This document shows, piece by piece, positions 13,541 through 18,421 of a stretch of 21,700 nt of DNA. The DNA lies in contig DATDYB010000027.1 in NCBI GenBank assembly GCA_036517115.1, forward strand, positions 1-21,700. The letters are read 5' to 3'. The stretch is from DATDYB01 sp036517115. Its GTDB lineage: Bacteria; Patescibacteriota; Minisyncoccia; Phycocordibacterales; PALSA-1337. The notes under the pieces were generated by a model. It did no database searches, was not told where the DNA came from, and was given only the letters and a program-made list of their open reading frames with translations. Position 1 is the first letter of the stretch. The number at the start of each line of letters is the position of its first letter. A program made the translations under genes and the position numbers.

Positions 13541-14977
13541 ATGGCTATCGATCTCAAGAATTTAACTATAAAGAAAGCTCACGATCACCTCATTAAAGGT
13601 GATTTTACTGCTGTTGAGCTTGCTGGCGCATATTTAAAAAATATTGAGGAGAAAAATAAAGATTTAAACGCATATCTTGAGGTGTTTGATGACGTCGCGG
13701 AGCAAGCAAAAGCCGCAGACTTGTTGTTTAAGGAAAAGAAGGCTGGCTTGCTCACTGGTATTCCGCTCGCTATCAAAGATAATATTCTTATCAAAGGAAG
13801 AAAGGTGAGTGCAGCATCTAAAATTCTTGAGGGTTATGTTGCCTCCTATGACGCCACCACCATTGAGAAGTTGAAAAAAGAGGGAGTGGTGTTTCTGGGC
13901 AGAACCAACATGGATGAATTTGCCATGGGTGGCTCAACTGAAAACTCTGCGTTTGGTGTTACCAAAAATCCGCACGACTCTTCAAGAGTGGCTGGCGGTT
14001 CTTCGGGAGGTTCGGCTGCAGCAGTTGCTATGGATGGTGCTCTTGCGGCGCTTGGCTCGGACACCGGCGGCTCAGTACGAGAGCCCGCAAGCTTTTGCGG
14101 TGTTGTCGGTTTTAAACCAACCTATGGGGCGATATCACGTTCAGGTCTCATGGCGATGGGCTCATCGCTGGACCAGATAGGCCCCATCACTAAAACAGTA
14201 TCAGATGCGGAAATCATCTTTAAGGCCATTGCAGGGAAAGACCCTAAGGACAGCACCTCGCTTGATACTACGATATATCGTAGTGAGAATGGCCAGGAGA
14301 AAAAAAGGATTATCGGTGTACCGAGGGCTTTTACAGAAAGTGAAGGGATTGATAAGCGGGTACTAGCTAATTTCCAAGCATCGATTGAACGATTAAAAAA
14401 ACTTGGCTATGAGATCAAGGATATTGAGTTACCGAATATCGGGTACTCACTTGCGTGTTACTACATCATCATGCCTGCGGAGGCCTCAACTAACCTTTCT
14501 CGTTTTGATGGGGTGAAGTTTGGTCTACACAAAGACGGAAAAAATTTACTCGAAGATTACTTACTCACTCGTGGCGAGGGATTTGGAAAAGAAGTCAGGC
14601 GACGTATTCTTTTGGGTGCCTATGTGTTGTCCTCCGGATATTACGACGCGTATTACAACAAGGCGAACGGTGTTCGTGAGCTCATACGTGGTGATTTTAC
14701 AAAAGCATTTGAAACAGTCGATGCGATACTTACTCCGACTGCACCCACTCCCGCGTTTAAAATTGGTGAAAAAACAAACGATCCTGTAGCGATGTATTTA
14801 GCGGACATCTTCACGGTAACAGCCAACATTGTCGGTGTGCCTGCGCTTGCGGTGCCTTCGGGTACGAGCATGGTAGAAGGGAAGTCACTACCGCTCGGCA
14901 TCCAATTCATGGCATCTCACGGACGGGAAGATATTCTATTTGAACTGGGGAAAGCCTTTTGTGGGGAGGAGGTATAG
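13541..14977 (+). CDS. gatA: Asp-tRNA(Asn)/Glu-tRNA(Gln) amidotransferase subunit A
   Basis: A 478-residue amidase that hydrolyses glutamine and feeds ammonia to GatB. The amidase-signature triad is complete: K79 in 'IPLAIKDNI', the cis-Ser S154 in 'GGSSGGSAA', and the nucleophile S178 in 'GSDTGGSVREPAS', the same numbers as in Staphylococcus aureus GatA. 'GVVGFKPTYGAISRSGLMAMGSSLDQIGP' follows as expected. The C-terminal part contains 'LTPTAPTPAFKIGE' and 'LPLGIQFMA'. No Shine-Dalgarno is visible; it is co-transcribed with gatC. Presence of GatCAB suggests indirect Gln and/or Asn charging. A hairpin repeat element starts 3 bases after the stop. Confidence 0.96.
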   Translation: MAIDLKNLTIKKAHDHLIKGDFTAVELAGAYLKNIEEKNKDLNAYLEVFDDVAEQAKAADLLFKEKKAGLLTGIPLAIKDNILIKGRKVSAASKILEGYVASYDATTIEKLKKEGVVFLGRTNMDEFAMGGSTENSAFGVTKNPHDSSRVAGGSSGGSAAAVAMDGALAALGSDTGGSVREPASFCGVVGFKPTYGAISRSGLMAMGSSLDQIGPITKTVSDAEIIFKAIAGKDPKDSTSLDTTIYRSENGQEKKRIIGVPRAFTESEGIDKRVLANFQASIERLKKLGYEIKDIELPNIGYSLACYYIIMPAEASTNLSRFDGVKFGLHKDGKNLLEDYLLTRGEGFGKEVRRRILLGAYVLSSGYYDAYYNKANGVRELIRGDFTKAFETVDAILTPTAPTPAFKIGEKTNDPVAMYLADIFTVTANIVGVPALAVPSGTSMVEGKSLPLGIQFMASHGREDILFELGKAFCGEEV

Positions 14978-14980
14978 GTC

Positions 14981-15086
14981 GCGAAACCGCTGCAAAAAAA
15001 GAGACCGGATAGTTTTTCTGGTGAAAAACTTCCTTGGACTCCGGCTCGGCCAGCCTGCGTAGTCTCTTTTTTTGCAGCGGTTTCGC
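14981..15086 (-). repeat. Core-plus-arms hairpin element, copy 2 (inverted)
   Basis: Perfect 25-bp inverted arms (14981-15005 and 15062-15086) enclose a 56-nt core that, read on the minus strand, matches the copy at 5623-5679 with only a handful of changes. The arms are unrelated to those of copy 1 (they carry an A7/T7 run). It follows the gatA stop by 3 bases. Confidence 0.8.
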
Positions 15087-15142
15087 TCTTACGCAAACAG
15101 AACATCTTCAGTAATCCACCTCGTAGTACGTTGTCTCTGGGG

Positions 15143-15148
15143 TATAAT
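15143..15148 (+). promoter_or_regulatory. -10 box of the HEPN-like membrane protein gene
   Basis: TATAAT (GGGGTATAAT) ending 9 bases before the ATG at 15158. Confidence 0.6.
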
Positions 15149-15157
15149 AGGATCCAT

Positions 15158-15739
15158 ATGGAAAGTCTTCCTCAGATCGATATTGAGTATATTTTTTTTA
15201 AAGTATACGAGTTTTTCGCTGAATATACATTCGCGTTTTGGCCAGAGTATCTTACTCGTTTTGTAACCAAATTCTACGGTCTTTCAACCGTACTTACTCT
15301 CTTCTTTATCGGTGGCATTGTGTATACCATGGTGCGCGTCAGCCAAGTCGAGAAGCTCGAGGAGCAAAAATTTGACGCAAAAGTCGTGCCTGCGTACGAC
15401 GCCGATACAAGCGTTGATCCGGCAATGGCACGTAAATGGGAGACGATTTTGCAGCATGTTGATTCCGTAAATCCGAATGACTGGAAGCTCGCTATTATCG
15501 AGGCAGATATCATGCTGGGCGACATGCTTACCCGCATGGGATATAAAGGCGAGTCAATCGGTGAGAAGCTTAAAGGAATAGAGAGGAGTGATTTTACGAC
15601 CATCGAAAGCGCATGGGAAGCGCACAAGGTGAGGAATGCCATCGCTCACCAAGGGTCGGACTTCATGATGAACGAACGAGAGGCAAAGCGTATCATCAAT
15701 CTTTACCGCACAGTGTTTGAGGAATTTTATTATATTTAA
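15158..15739 (+). CDS. Membrane-anchored protein with HEPN-like C-terminal domain
   Basis: A 193-residue protein. The N-terminal 40 residues are aromatic-rich and one membrane helix lies at about 41-59, with a basic residue after it, so the remainder probably faces the cytoplasm. The C-terminal domain (about 92-193) is all-helical and carries 'HKVRNAIAHQG', that is R159-N-x3-H164, the Rx4-6H motif of HEPN domains, many of which are RNases. Between the two is a charged linker. I chose the ATG at 15158 because it follows a -10 box directly; a TTG at 15131 would precede the box. Its stop overlaps the stem of a bidirectional terminator. The HEPN assignment is from the motif and helical pattern only; a non-catalytic HEPN is possible. 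Confidence 0.75.
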   Translation: MESLPQIDIEYIFFKVYEFFAEYTFAFWPEYLTRFVTKFYGLSTVLTLFFIGGIVYTMVRVSQVEKLEEQKFDAKVVPAYDADTSVDPAMARKWETILQHVDSVNPNDWKLAIIEADIMLGDMLTRMGYKGESIGEKLKGIERSDFTTIESAWEAHKVRNAIAHQGSDFMMNEREAKRIINLYRTVFEEFYYI

Positions 15740-15772
15740 GAAAAACACTTCTTTGAGGGAAGTGTTTTTCTT
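15738..15772. terminator. Bidirectional terminator between the HEPN-like gene and tRNA-fMet
   Basis: Perfect 13-bp stem AAGAAAAACACTT (15738-15750) with 15760-15772 and a 9-base loop. It has A and T tracts on both sides, so it can stop the plus-strand gene and the minus-strand tRNA. Confidence 0.85.
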
Positions 15773-15778
15773 GTATTG

Positions 15779-15849
15779 TTGCGGGGCTGGGAATTGCACC
15801 CAGGGCTACAGGTTATGAGCCTGTCGAGATACTGCTTCTCCACCCCGCT
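15779..15849 (-). tRNA. Initiator tRNA-fMet (CAT)
   Basis: Read on the minus strand it folds into a full cloverleaf of 71 nt with anticodon CAT in loop CTCATAA. The first acceptor pair is A1-A72, a mismatch, the mark of bacterial initiator tRNAs. The rest of the acceptor stem (GCGGGG/CCCCGC) is perfect. The anticodon stem is ACAGG/CCTGT, so the third of the usual three G-C pairs is A-U. The D loop (AGCAGTA) lacks the usual GG and the T loop is TGCAATT, with G at position 55. CCA is not encoded (CAA follows A73). Confidence 0.88.
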
Positions 15850-15857
15850 ATGGATTT

Positions 15858-15908
15858 ACTATACTCCAGTTTTTTTAATTTGTCTAACTATGAATATTAT
15901 ATTATAGT
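15858..15908. promoter_or_regulatory. Symmetric divergent tRNA promoter
   Basis: Plus strand: -35 TTGTCT (15880-15885), 17-base spacer, -10 TATAGT (15903-15908), for tRNA-Met at 15919. Minus strand: -35 TAGACA (plus 15881-15886), 17-base spacer, -10 TATAGT (plus 15858-15863), for tRNA-fMet starting at 15849. The two -35 boxes occupy the same seven base pairs. Confidence 0.7.
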
Positions 15909-15918
15909 AGGAAAGCTT

Positions 15919-15992
15919 GCCGATGTAGTTCAATGGTAGAACGGAGGACTCATAAGCCTTAAATAATGGTTCAATTCCATTCATCGGCACCA
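15919..15992 (+). tRNA. tRNA-Met(CAT), probably elongator
   Basis: A 74-nt cloverleaf with acceptor GCCGATG/CATCGGC, D stem GTTC/GAAC, anticodon loop CTCATAA, T stem AATGG/CCATT, T loop TTCAATT, discriminator A and an encoded CCA. The fully paired first base pair rules out the initiator. The anticodon stem (GAGGA/GCCTT) has an A-G mismatch at 31-39. A CAT anticodon could also belong to tRNA-Ile2 with a lysidine-modified C34; I cannot exclude that. Confidence 0.88.
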
Positions 15993-16037
15993 TCTATGCA
16001 GAGGGTGTAAAATCTGATACATTCTCTTGTGTAGTAT

Positions 16038-16111
16038 GCGGGTGTAGCTCAGCTGGTTAGAGCGCTGTCCTGTCACGACAGAGGCCGTGGGTTCAAGTCC
16101 CATCACTCGCG
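16038..16111 (+). tRNA. tRNA-Asp(GTC)
   Basis: A 74-nt cloverleaf: acceptor GCGGGTG/CACTCGC, D stem GCTC/GAGC, anticodon stem CTGTC/GACAG with loop CTGTCAC, T loop TTCAAGT and discriminator G73. CCA is not encoded here (CAA follows), although a second copy of the 3' end at 16251-16266 does carry CCA. It is probably co-transcribed with the tRNA-Met 45 bases upstream. Confidence 0.93.
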
Positions 16112-16266
16112 CAAAAAATCCCCCTTGTGGGGGATTTTGCGTGAGTGTAAAAAGCGAAGCTTTTTGAGGGACTTGAAGAGGTTGAGTATATCGCACGGAG
16201 CAGAGCGAGTACGATACGAAACCTGTACCGATCCTGTAAGGATCAAGATACCCATCACTCGCGCCA
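16099..16266 (+). repeat. Direct repeats of the tRNA-Asp 3' end flanking a 138-bp insert
   Basis: The 14-mer CCCATCACTCGCGC occurs at 16099-16112 (inside the tRNA) and at 16251-16264. The distal copy continues into G73-CCA. The segment between contains a terminator, a mini-hairpin AAAAAGC-GAA-GCTTTTT, a partial inverted copy of the tRNA 3' half (16138-16146 and 16168-16177), an imperfect hairpin (about 16182-16225) and GATCC-TGTAA-GGATC (16230-16244). No gene is seen in it. It looks like a tRNA-targeted insertion. Confidence 0.7.
16113..16138 (+). terminator. Terminator after tRNA-Asp
   Basis: Stem ATCCCCC (16118-16124) with GGGGGAT (16129-16135), loop TTGT, T tract after. The flanks extend pairing into the tRNA acceptor strand (16105-16116 with 16138-16146). 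Confidence 0.75.
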
Positions 16267-16291
16267 CACCGTCGAGGGAAAGTCCCATCTA

Positions 16292-16320
16292 TTGACTTAT
16301 ACTACAAAAGGTGATATAAT
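16292..16320 (+). promoter_or_regulatory. Strong consensus promoter of the CxxC orphan gene
   Basis: TTGACT (16292-16297), exactly 17 bases, TATAAT (16315-16320) with an extended -10 TGA before it. It is the most consensus-like promoter in the window. Transcription would start near 16327. Confidence 0.8.
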
Positions 16321-16326
16321 AGTAAT

Positions 16327-16487
16327 TAGAAATTAAGCCTACTTCTTTAATTAAAGAAGCCAAAGTTGCCATTACTGGGTACGGCGGCAACCGAGCTTAC
16401 ATCCTCCCACATCTCTAAAAGATGCAAGAAAGGATGAGTATTCTGAATTTATCGGCAATCACGTCGGTAAATCAAAAAAGGAATACT
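16327..16487 (+). promoter_or_regulatory. Structured 5' leader with a three-way junction
   Basis: P1 pairs TAAGC (16334-16338) with GCTTA (16395-16399). P2 is the 18-nt palindrome CTTCTTTAATTAAAGAAG (16342-16359). P3 pairs GTTGCC (16365-16370) with GGCAAC (16386-16391). The joining bases are GC-rich and short (CTA, CCAAA, CGA), as in compact riboswitch junctions. A Shine-Dalgarno (AAAAAAGGA) lies 5 bases before the ATG at 16488. I do not recognise a named RNA family. Confidence 0.5.
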
Positions 16488-16856
16488 ATGCAATTCATAA
16501 AATGGTTCGTTAACAAGATACAACAGTTAGTACAGTCCCGTAAAAATCAAAAGTGGAACGACAAGATTGAAAAAGAGTACGCAGCTCTTATCGGAGACCC
16601 AAATCTCACTGAAGAACAGTATCGTCAGTGGTGCTTAGATCTTACAGATGAGGACTTGCGTCAGGAAGCTCTCGAGAACGAACGCATTTATCTCGAGCAG
16701 TGCAAAGAGGAAGACGACCGTCAGGCAAAGAGGATTGAAGAAATTCAACAAATCGAACGCCTGTCCGAACAAGCTGAACGTCAGCATCCCGTCTGTCCCG
16801 GATGTCATAAAATCTGGTGCGAATGCATCATCGGTCACGACGAATCCGAACTGTAG
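16488..16856 (+). CDS. Small charged protein with C-terminal Cys cluster, unknown function
   Basis: A 122-residue protein with an amphipathic basic N-terminus ('MQFIKWFVNKIQQLVQSRK'), a highly charged helical middle part (Glu/Gln/Lys/Arg, about 20-95) and a short C-terminal Cys cluster 'CPGCHKIWCEC' that could bind zinc (with nearby His). No known family is recognised. I chose the ATG at 16488 because a good Shine-Dalgarno precedes it; earlier in-frame ATGs at 16422 and 16434 lack one and fall inside the structured leader. It has a strong consensus promoter and its own terminator. These classical expression signals are unlike the leaderless core genes and suggest an accessory or acquired gene. 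Confidence 0.7.
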   Translation: MQFIKWFVNKIQQLVQSRKNQKWNDKIEKEYAALIGDPNLTEEQYRQWCLDLTDEDLRQEALENERIYLEQCKEEDDRQAKRIEEIQQIERLSEQAERQHPVCPGCHKIWCECIIGHDESEL

Positions 16857-16871
16857 TAGTCCGATCACAAG

Positions 16872-16905
16872 ACCCGCTTAGCACCGAAAGTTGCAGCGGG
16901 TTTTC
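16872..16905 (+). terminator. Terminator of the CxxC orphan gene
   Basis: Stem ACCCGCT (16872-16878) with AGCGGGT (16895-16901), 16-base loop, then TTTTC. Confidence 0.65.
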
Positions 16906-16984
16906 TTATTCTGTAAAAGAAAATTTGAAAACCTCAATCACAGACATTGAACGGCGGAATAGTCCATGCTAGTGTACTTCTAGA

Positions 16985-17002
16985 TATAATTCAGCGAAAG
17001 GA
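16985..17002 (+). promoter_or_regulatory. -10 box and Shine-Dalgarno of the TTG-start orphan gene
   Basis: TATAAT (16985-16990), then AAAGGA (16997-17002) five bases before a TTG start at 17008. The Shine-Dalgarno decides the start, since no other in-frame start lies near it. Confidence 0.6.
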
Positions 17003-17007
17003 ATATT

Positions 17008-17403
17008 TTGAATATTGATGACTTAACGTTAAAGGCCTATCTTCAACAAAAAGGTATTGGCGAGATCGAGGAAACATCCCCAGATATATTGAGGGCGTAC
17101 GGGCATACACCCGAAAGTGCACAGCGTACAGAGCAGCTTTATGTAACCCTAAATGCTAAGTACCCTGACTCAAAGTTTCTTGCTTTAATTGTTGAATGGT
17201 TGTCAGATTTGGAATTCGAACGTGTTGAAATTAAAATGTTGCTTCCGTACAGGCCAGCTATCGGGGAAAAATTGACTGGATTAGAAAACCGATCTGAAGC
17301 ACGTCATGTTTGGAAAATCGAGGCACAGGATTCACTGCGGGGAAATTCAACGATAGTAATTGAAGTGTTTCCCCGATATGTAATGTTCAACTGGTTCGAA
17401 TAG
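17008..17403 (+). CDS. Orphan soluble protein of unknown function (TTG start)
   Basis: A 131-residue soluble protein. The first half is helical ('LTLKAYLQQKGIGEIEE', 'TPESAQRTEQLYVTLNAKYPDSKFLALIVEWLSDL'); the second half looks beta-rich, with 'FERVEIKMLLPYRPAIGEKL', 'ARHVWKIEAQDSL' and 'STIVIEVFPRYVMFNWFE'. No cysteines or catalytic motif are apparent and no family is recognised. The TTG start is set by a Shine-Dalgarno five bases upstream; the next in-frame Met is at about residue 77. A terminator follows 25 bases after the stop. It lies between the CxxC orphan and the IGPS-like fragment, in the accessory stretch. Confidence 0.7.
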   Translation: MNIDDLTLKAYLQQKGIGEIEETSPDILRAYGHTPESAQRTEQLYVTLNAKYPDSKFLALIVEWLSDLEFERVEIKMLLPYRPAIGEKLTGLENRSEARHVWKIEAQDSLRGNSTIVIEVFPRYVMFNWFE

Positions 17404-17426
17404 GCAACACGCTTGGTCCAAAAAAC

Positions 17427-17449
17427 AACCCACTTTCGGTGGGCTTTTT
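17427..17449 (+). terminator. Terminator of the TTG-start orphan gene
   Basis: Stem CCCAC (17429-17433) with GTGGG (17439-17443), loop TTTCG, then CTTTTT. Confidence 0.75.
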
Positions 17450-17480
17450 ATATTTTTAAACTCATTGTTATACTGTTGTG

Positions 17481-17552
17481 ATGAAGAAATCTATCATCAT
17501 CGCGGAAGTCAAAACGACATCGCCGTTTTTGGTTGAAGGGAGAAATTTTTAA
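17481..17552 (+). pseudogene. 5' fragment of an IGPS-like gene
   Basis: An open frame of 23 codons, beginning 'MKKSIIIAEVKTTSPF' and ending at TAA. It aligns with the start of the intact IGPS-like protein at 18978 ('MNKKPTIIAEVKTKSPFGY'), and the DNA is also clearly similar, though not identical. After Phe16 the similarity ends abruptly. A -10 box, TATACT (17469-17474), lies 6 bases before the ATG, so the promoter survives. It looks like the remnant of a paralogue, cut off by rearrangement. A short functional peptide is possible but less likely. Confidence 0.7.
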
Positions 17553-17576
17553 TTATCTTTTTCTTGGTATTTTTTC

Positions 17577-18182
17577 TTAAAGCAAGGGTTGAGTCCTCGG
17601 GATATATGCATCAGAATCGTCAAACCCATCTATTTTTTTAAAGAAAGATGGTTTTGCATTTCTGGGTACGTCACACTTCTGCCTTAGTTCCATTGAACCG
17701 AATCCTTTAAAATATACCAATTCTACTTTCTTTCCCAAACTCTGAATCATCTGAGTTCCACTAACAAAGTCAGCGTCGTTTGAAACTAATATGGCCGTAT
17801 CGTATTTATTTTGTGCTGCCATACCTACCATGTCTGCCGTAAGTTTAGTATCTAAATTTTTCTCTTGTAAATTTCCCCTGCTCCCGTTTACTGTAGCGTA
17901 ATGGATCGTTACTTCTTTCATTTTTCCTATGATGCCGTAATATTTCATCGCAAGCTTATAACGATTTTGGTCAACAGTATTGCCTGTCATTAAATACGAA
18001 GGGGGAGGAGCGCAATAGAACCCTACGTATACTACAACTCTCGCCCCACTTAGTTTTCTAGATAGATGTACAGGGCAATATTTCGATTGCCACCAGTAAG
18101 CTCCAGTTTTCTGAAGAGTCTTTATTGTCTGTAGTACATTACTGTTGTCGATAAAAACGGCAACCCTATTAATTGAATCCAT
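17577..18182 (-). CDS. NYN-domain (LabA/DUF88-like) putative RNase
   Basis: A 201-residue soluble protein with a PIN-like NYN fold. The first strand gives 'VAVFIDNSNVLQTI' with D12; the later acidic residues are D111 ('NLDTKLTADMVG'), D118 and D136/D138 in 'AILVSNDADFVSGTQ', the canonical NYN pattern of four acidic positions that bind metal. 'IQSLGKKVELVYFKG' follows as expected. The family includes RNases acting on mRNA or tRNA and LabA-type regulators. I chose the ATG at 18182, which follows TAAAAT by 10 bases; the frame is open further upstream but would include a hairpin-terminator region. It is convergent with the genes to its left and divergent from the 2H gene. Confidence 0.88.
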   Translation of the reverse strand: MDSINRVAVFIDNSNVLQTIKTLQKTGAYWWQSKYCPVHLSRKLSGARVVVYVGFYCAPPPSYLMTGNTVDQNRYKLAMKYYGIIGKMKEVTIHYATVNGSRGNLQEKNLDTKLTADMVGMAAQNKYDTAILVSNDADFVSGTQMIQSLGKKVELVYFKGFGSMELRQKCDVPRNAKPSFFKKIDGFDDSDAYIPRTQPLL

Positions 18183-18192
18183 AGCGATATTT

Positions 18193-18198
18193 ATTTTA
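18193..18198 (-). promoter_or_regulatory. -10 box of the NYN gene
   Basis: On the minus strand, TAAAAT ending 10 bases before the ATG. Confidence 0.4.
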
Positions 18199-18207
18199 GC
18201 ACAAAAT

Positions 18208-18274
18208 AACAAAAGCCCCCTTGCGGGAGCCTTGTTGCTTACAAGCACCGAAGTACCTGTAAGGATTTCTTATA
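18208..18274 (-). ncRNA. Candidate small RNA or attenuator upstream of the NYN gene
   Basis: On the minus strand, in order: TATAAG (plus 18269-18274, possible -10), an 11-bp hairpin capped by TTCG (plus 18238-18263, all positions paired, two by wobble), then a GC-rich hairpin (plus 18208-18236) followed by TTTTGTT. The order promoter, stem-loop, terminator fits a short RNA of about 60 nt or an attenuated leader. No protein is encoded. No known family recognised. Confidence 0.45.
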
Positions 18275-18408
18275 CAATGAGTGTAGACTTTTTTGTAAAT
18301 AAAGTCAATAGTTATCCCCACCTACTTAAATTATCAGAAATTGACGGATTAATACACCCAATTTATTCAAATGTACTGATTCTTTAAACCGAATAAGAGC
18401 AAATCTGG

Positions 18409-18414
18409 TATACT
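18409..18414 (+). promoter_or_regulatory. -10 box of the 2H phosphoesterase gene
   Basis: TATACT (TGGTATACT, with an extended -10 TGG) ending 7 bases before the ATG at 18422. Confidence 0.55.
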
Positions 18415-18421
18415 TTTACAC

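Noticed and set aside
15981..16196. Minus-strand ORF of 71 codons containing 'ARVMGLEPTASVVTGQRSNQLSYTR'
   Set aside because: It is the antisense reading of tRNA-Asp, a well-known false ORF type, and it has no start signals.
16103..16288. Minus-strand ORF of 61 codons across the tRNA-Asp insert
   Set aside because: It reads through the repeated tRNA 3' end and hairpins; no promoter, no Shine-Dalgarno, and the repeats explain the sequence.
16334..16399. c-di-GMP-I riboswitch
   Set aside because: The three-stem layout is superficially similar, but the conserved junction and tetraloop sequences of that class are not visible; left as unassigned.
18145..18387. Plus-strand ORF of 80 codons between the NYN and 2H genes
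   Set aside because: It overlaps the NYN start in antisense, crosses two strong hairpins, and has no start signal.
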